Shown: positions 60,953 through 64,000 of the stretch, piece by piece
Layout of the letters: each line of letters starts with the position of its first letter
How positions within the stretch are numbered: the first letter of the stretch is position 1
Assembly (NCBI RefSeq): GCF_947501905.1
Contig: NZ_CANMXL010000001.1
Location: 682,001 to 746,000, forward strand
From: an uncultured Winogradskyella sp.
GTDB taxonomy: Bacteria > Bacteroidota > Bacteroidia > Flavobacteriales > Flavobacteriaceae
DNA length: 64,000 nucleotides
Direction: 5' to 3'
Translations under genes and position numbers: made by a program
The notes under the pieces: generated by a model
Databases searched by the model: none
Told to the model about the DNA's origin: nothing
What the model saw: the letters and a program-made list of their open reading frames with translations, nothing else

Positions 60953-61381
60953 ATGAAAAAACGTGTTGTTGCCTTATTACTGTTTTGTTCAGCATCTATT
61001 AGTGGTCAAGGAAGGCCAGAAACCCAAGGGATTTTAGTTGAATACAATAACATCTCTATTGGAAAGAGCTTTGCGTTTAATGATTATGAAATACGGTTTG
61101 TAGATGTATTGTCGGATTCTCGTTGTCCAAAAGCAGTGATGTGTATCGTTGCAGGTGAAGCCGTTGTAAAGGTTAAAATTTATAAATCAGGAAAAAGAAT
61201 TATAGAAAAAACATTGACTTTTACACCAACTGTATTTCTACCAAATAGTAAAGGGAATTTGTATGATACAGAGTTATTAAAGGTTACAGGCGTAGCACTA
61301 TATCCTTATCCAGTTGCAGATAATCAAATTCAAAAAGAAAATTATAGTCTTAAGCTTTTAATTGAGGAATTAGTAGAATGA
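60953..61381 (+). CDS. Hypothetical exported protein
   Basis: A 142-residue exported protein (signal peptide about 19, ending SGQ). Beta-rich body with a cysteine pair in DSRCPKAVMCIVAGEAVVKV, a pattern I recall from short Bacteroidota proteins of unknown function. It is divergent from the metal repressor and sits next to feo genes, so a metal-related role is possible but not shown. Convergent with the FeoB-associated gene, 2 bp apart. Confidence 0.6.
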   Translation: MKKRVVALLLFCSASISGQGRPETQGILVEYNNISIGKSFAFNDYEIRFVDVLSDSRCPKAVMCIVAGEAVVKVKIYKSGKRIIEKTLTFTPTVFLPNSKGNLYDTELLKVTGVALYPYPVADNQIQKENYSLKLLIEELVE

Positions 61382-61382
61382 T

Positions 61383-61520
61383 TTAGTGACAACCACAACC
61401 GTCATTACCACAAGCTTTAACAACTTTTTTCTTAGGTTTCCATATAAATTTTCGAACTAAGAACGTCAATGCTAATCCTATGGTAATAAAAACTAATATG
61501 TTTTGAATACTATCGTTCAT
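61383..61520 (-). CDS. FeoB-associated Cys-rich membrane protein
   Basis: A 45-residue protein starting MNDSIQNILVFITIGLALTF with one membrane helix, then a basic segment (KPKKKVVKAC) and a CGNDGCGCH tail. The family is small single-helix proteins with a terminal cysteine cluster encoded just downstream of feoB; a role in iron delivery or sensing is assumed. It lies 30 bp after feoB on the same strand. Confidence 0.85.
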   Translation of the reverse strand: MNDSIQNILVFITIGLALTFLVRKFIWKPKKKVVKACGNDGCGCH

Positions 61521-61550
61521 AGTGTTTTAGTCGTTTGTAATCCTAATACC

Positions 61551-63650
61551 TTATTTTAAAAACTGATAAGCAATTAATGCTACAATATACGCAATTGCAG
61601 TCATAATTGTTAATTGTAATATTGGCCATTTCCATGAGTTTGTTTCACGTTTTACAATAGCTAATGTACTCATACATTGCATGGCAAAGGCATAAAATAG
61701 TAATAGTGAAATCCCCGAAGCTAAATTAAATAATGGTGTTCCTAAAACAGGATTTATTTCTTTAGCCATTCTGTTTTTTATAGTGGCTTCTTCATCACTG
61801 CCTACACTGTAAATCGTAGCAAGTGTACCTACAAAAACTTCGCGAGCTGCAAAAGAACTAACAATGGCTATACCAATTTTCCAGTCGTAGCCTAGAGGTC
61901 TTATGGCAGGTTCAATAGCACGTCCTGTTATACCAATAAATGAATATTCGAGTTTATGAGAGGCTATTTTTTGGTCTAATTCTTCTTGCGATAAATTATC
62001 TGAAGCATATTGTTCTGTTATAATTTCTTCAGCGTTATTAAACTGGTCTCCCGGCCCATAAGACGCCAAGAACCACAATATGATAGAAATGGCTAAAATA
62101 ATTTTACCAGCACCAAATATGAAAGATTTTGTTTTCTCAATTACGGTAAGTGCAACATTTTTAAATAGTGGTAATTTATAATTGGGCATCTCTACGACAA
62201 AGAAAGACTTGGACTTAATTTTCATGAACTTATTGAGCAAGTATGCAGAACCAACTGCCGCTCCAAACCCTATAAGATATAGTAACATTAAAGTTAGTGC
62301 TTGATAACTTAGGCCTAAAAATCGACCTTCAGGAATAACCAAGGATATAATAATTAAATATACAGGTAGTCTTGCCGAGCAGGTTGTAAATGGTGTCACT
62401 AAAATGGTAATGAGGCGTTCTTTCCAACTCTCAATATTACGGGTAGCCATAATTGCAGGAATTGCACAAGCAGTACCAGAAATAAGTGGCACAACACTTT
62501 TGCCACTTAATCCAAAACGTCTCATAATACGGTCCATTAAAAACACAACCCGACTCATATAGCCGCTTTCTTCAAGAACGGCAATGAATAAGAATAAAAA
62601 GGCAATTTGAGGTATAAATATGACAATACCACCTAAACCAGGAATAACACCTTCGGCTAATAAATTGGTAAAAGCTCCTGATGGCAATACATTTTTTGTC
62701 CACTCGCTTAATGAAGCAAAAGTACTATCAATTAAGTCCATTGGGACTTCTGCCCAATCGTAAATAGCTTGAAATATAGTGAGCAGAATGAAGAAAAATA
62801 TGAGATACCCCCAAACTTTATGGGTTAATATTCTGTCTAACTTTATTCGTAAATCTTTAGCGGAACTTAAGTCAATGGTCTGTCCATTTTTTAGAACATT
62901 ATTTATAAACTGATAACGCTTTATGGTTTCTTTTTGCTGAAGCCTTTTAAGGTCGGTTTCCGATTTGGTTTTAAAACTAGAGGTATCTGCAATAGACTGT
63001 CTATCTACTTTACCAAAGTTAACATCTTGCGTTATGACTAACCACAGTTTATATAAAGACTGGTTTGGAAATGCTTTTTTTAAACCTTCAAAATAAGAAG
63101 TATCAATATCTTGTGTGTTTAAACAAGGCGCAATAGATAAGCTTTTATAATTTGAAATTAAAGCCTTTAAATTATCTATGCCTTTTCCTTTTCTGGTACT
63201 TATTAAAGCAATTTTGGTATCGAGTTGTTCTTCTAACGTTTCAATATCTAAAGAAATGCCTTTGTAAGCCATACGGTCAGACATATTAATGACCAAGATT
63301 GTAGGTATTTCAAGATCTTTAATCTGAGTATATATAAGAAGATTTCGTTTTAAATTTTCGACATCTGTAATAACTACTGCAACGTCTGGATAATCTTTAT
63401 CGTTTTTATTTAGCAGTAATTCTATAACAACACTTTCATCTAATGAGGATGCATTAAGACTATATGTTCCTGGTAAATCTAAAATATGTGCTTTTACACC
63501 ACGAGGTAATTTGCAAACACCTTCTTTCTTTTCTACCGTTATACCTGGGTAGTTACCGACTTTTTGGTTGAGGCCAGTTAATGCATTAAAAACTGATGTT
63601 TTACCAGTATTTGGGTTTCCAATTAAAGCAACATTAATCTGCTTACTCAT
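61551..63650 (-). CDS. feoB: Ferrous iron transporter FeoB
   Basis: A 699-residue inner-membrane protein importing Fe2+. N-terminal G-protein domain: G1 GNPNTGKTS (about 11-19), G3 DLPGTYSL and G4 NMSD, then a GDI-like spacer and the membrane domain with about ten helices, including the paired Gate motifs. Overlaps feoA by 8 bp. The length is normal for the long-membrane type. It is the main anaerobic or low-oxygen iron importer. Confidence 0.97.
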   Translation of the reverse strand: MSKQINVALIGNPNTGKTSVFNALTGLNQKVGNYPGITVEKKEGVCKLPRGVKAHILDLPGTYSLNASSLDESVVIELLLNKNDKDYPDVAVVITDVENLKRNLLIYTQIKDLEIPTILVINMSDRMAYKGISLDIETLEEQLDTKIALISTRKGKGIDNLKALISNYKSLSIAPCLNTQDIDTSYFEGLKKAFPNQSLYKLWLVITQDVNFGKVDRQSIADTSSFKTKSETDLKRLQQKETIKRYQFINNVLKNGQTIDLSSAKDLRIKLDRILTHKVWGYLIFFFILLTIFQAIYDWAEVPMDLIDSTFASLSEWTKNVLPSGAFTNLLAEGVIPGLGGIVIFIPQIAFLFLFIAVLEESGYMSRVVFLMDRIMRRFGLSGKSVVPLISGTACAIPAIMATRNIESWKERLITILVTPFTTCSARLPVYLIIISLVIPEGRFLGLSYQALTLMLLYLIGFGAAVGSAYLLNKFMKIKSKSFFVVEMPNYKLPLFKNVALTVIEKTKSFIFGAGKIILAISIILWFLASYGPGDQFNNAEEIITEQYASDNLSQEELDQKIASHKLEYSFIGITGRAIEPAIRPLGYDWKIGIAIVSSFAAREVFVGTLATIYSVGSDEEATIKNRMAKEINPVLGTPLFNLASGISLLLFYAFAMQCMSTLAIVKRETNSWKWPILQLTIMTAIAYIVALIAYQFLK

Positions 63651-63870
63651 TGTTGGTGTCTATTAAAATATGATTGGCGGTTTCTTTTCTGATGGCTAAA
63701 TGTGTGCCATTAATATTAAGATACATCGGGTCAGAAAATGGAGCCACTTGAACCAACTCAACAGAATTACCAGGCAAACAGCCCATTTCTAGAAGTTTTA
63801 GAGGAATACTTTTTGAAGAAACATCCTTGATGATGCCTTGTTGTCCGCGTTTTAGTTCAGCTAATGTCAA
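63643..63870 (-). CDS. feoA: FeoA (small SH3-like partner of FeoB)
   Basis: A 75-residue SH3-like domain protein: TLAELKRGQQGIIKDV at the start and LLEMGCLPGNSVELVQVAPF in the core, both typical of FeoA. It helps FeoB function in the cytoplasm. Translationally coupled to feoB by an 8-bp overlap. A promoter and an inverted repeat lie upstream. Confidence 0.95.
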   Translation of the reverse strand: MTLAELKRGQQGIIKDVSSKSIPLKLLEMGCLPGNSVELVQVAPFSDPMYLNINGTHLAIRKETANHILIDTNNE

Positions 63871-63884
63871 TGTCTTTATTTTTT

Positions 63885-63919
63885 GAGATTCCGATATTCA
63901 TCGGAATAAGCTCAATCTC
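63885..63919. repeat. Interrupted inverted repeat in the feoA leader
   Basis: ATTCCGAT at 63888-63895 pairs with ATCGGAAT at 63900-63907 around a 4-base loop, and outer GAGATT pairs with AATCTC at 63914-63919. The predicted RNA hairpin lies just before feoA in the 5' leader and may be a dispersed repeat or a regulator of the mRNA. Confidence 0.5.
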
Positions 63920-63983
63920 CAATTTTTAATGCGTTTCACTTCTAAAAATTGAGTTTCGCTTATTTAGAATAATTTTAAAGAAG

Positions 63984-63991
63984 CAAAAATA
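63984..63991 (-). promoter_or_regulatory. -7 promoter element (TAnnTTTG) of feoAB
   Basis: Read on the minus strand, TATTTTTG, full consensus, 113 bases before the feoA ATG. The -33 element would lie at or beyond the window edge. The long leader contains the inverted repeat. Confidence 0.4.
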
Positions 63992-64000
63992 ACAGAAAAT

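Overview
The window is a stretch of chromosome from a member of the Bacteroidota, most likely a marine Flavobacteriaceae (Olleya/Lacinutrix/Winogradskyella-like; the genus is inference). The evidence is a low GC content, type IX secretion (T9SS) sorting domains, Bacteroidota-style promoters (TTG / TAnnTTTG) in place of Shine-Dalgarno sequences, DUF5777, DUF1800 and DUF1501 proteins, a DUF3298 lipoprotein, and an L-threonine dehydrogenase of the SDR type. I recognise no rRNA, tRNA, CRISPR array or transposase.

Layout, left to right. 0-8.5 kb holds housekeeping genes: the start of a trans-sulfuration enzyme, a Na+/H+ antiporter, DinB, an ArsC-like protein, an EamA exporter, yicC-gmk-nadD and a YraN protein. 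8.5-17.2 kb holds regulator/hydrolase pairs: an AraC regulator with a membrane half and a 706-residue serine hydrolase; a membrane-anchored winged-helix regulator divergent from a YceI protein; a second serine hydrolase with an ECF sigma factor and small membrane proteins. 17.2-30.5 kb contains LD-carboxypeptidase, the DUF1800/DUF1501 export pair, metG, an MG2/plug-like surface protein with a histone-deacetylase-family enzyme, ppc, ferritin and a 57-residue Lys/Cys-rich protein. 30.5-37.1 kb contains an AraC regulator, an AhpD-like protein, a cupredoxin-like protein, and three tandem T9SS-exported metzincin-like proteases.

37.1-43 kb is the most disordered part. It has a C-terminal ssb fragment, a LuxR-type response regulator / histidine kinase / membrane protein / lipoprotein operon, an orphan protein with a bacteriocin-like glycine-rich tail, a complete short ssb, a truncated-looking HTH gene, an N-terminal ssb fragment, and an acetyltransferase frame that has lost its start codon. 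43-49 kb returns to ordinary genes (CBS protein, SDR enzymes, TPR protein, M13 peptidase, threonine dehydrogenase), with a perfect 29-bp bidirectional terminator hairpin.

49.1-55.3 kb is the best candidate for an undescribed system. It is a minus-strand array with two copies of a YceI + OB-fold + DUF5777 beta-barrel module, a small HMA-like protein and a lipoprotein cytochrome c, facing a divergent membrane-anchored LytTR regulator. 55.4-64 kb is a metal island: a DtxR/MntR-type repressor, an outer-membrane channel-like protein and a Mn/Zn/Fe ABC transporter whose two permeases carry winged-helix-like tails, followed by feoA-feoB and a FeoB-associated Cys-rich protein. A palindrome over the predicted repressor start site suggests metal-dependent autoregulation.
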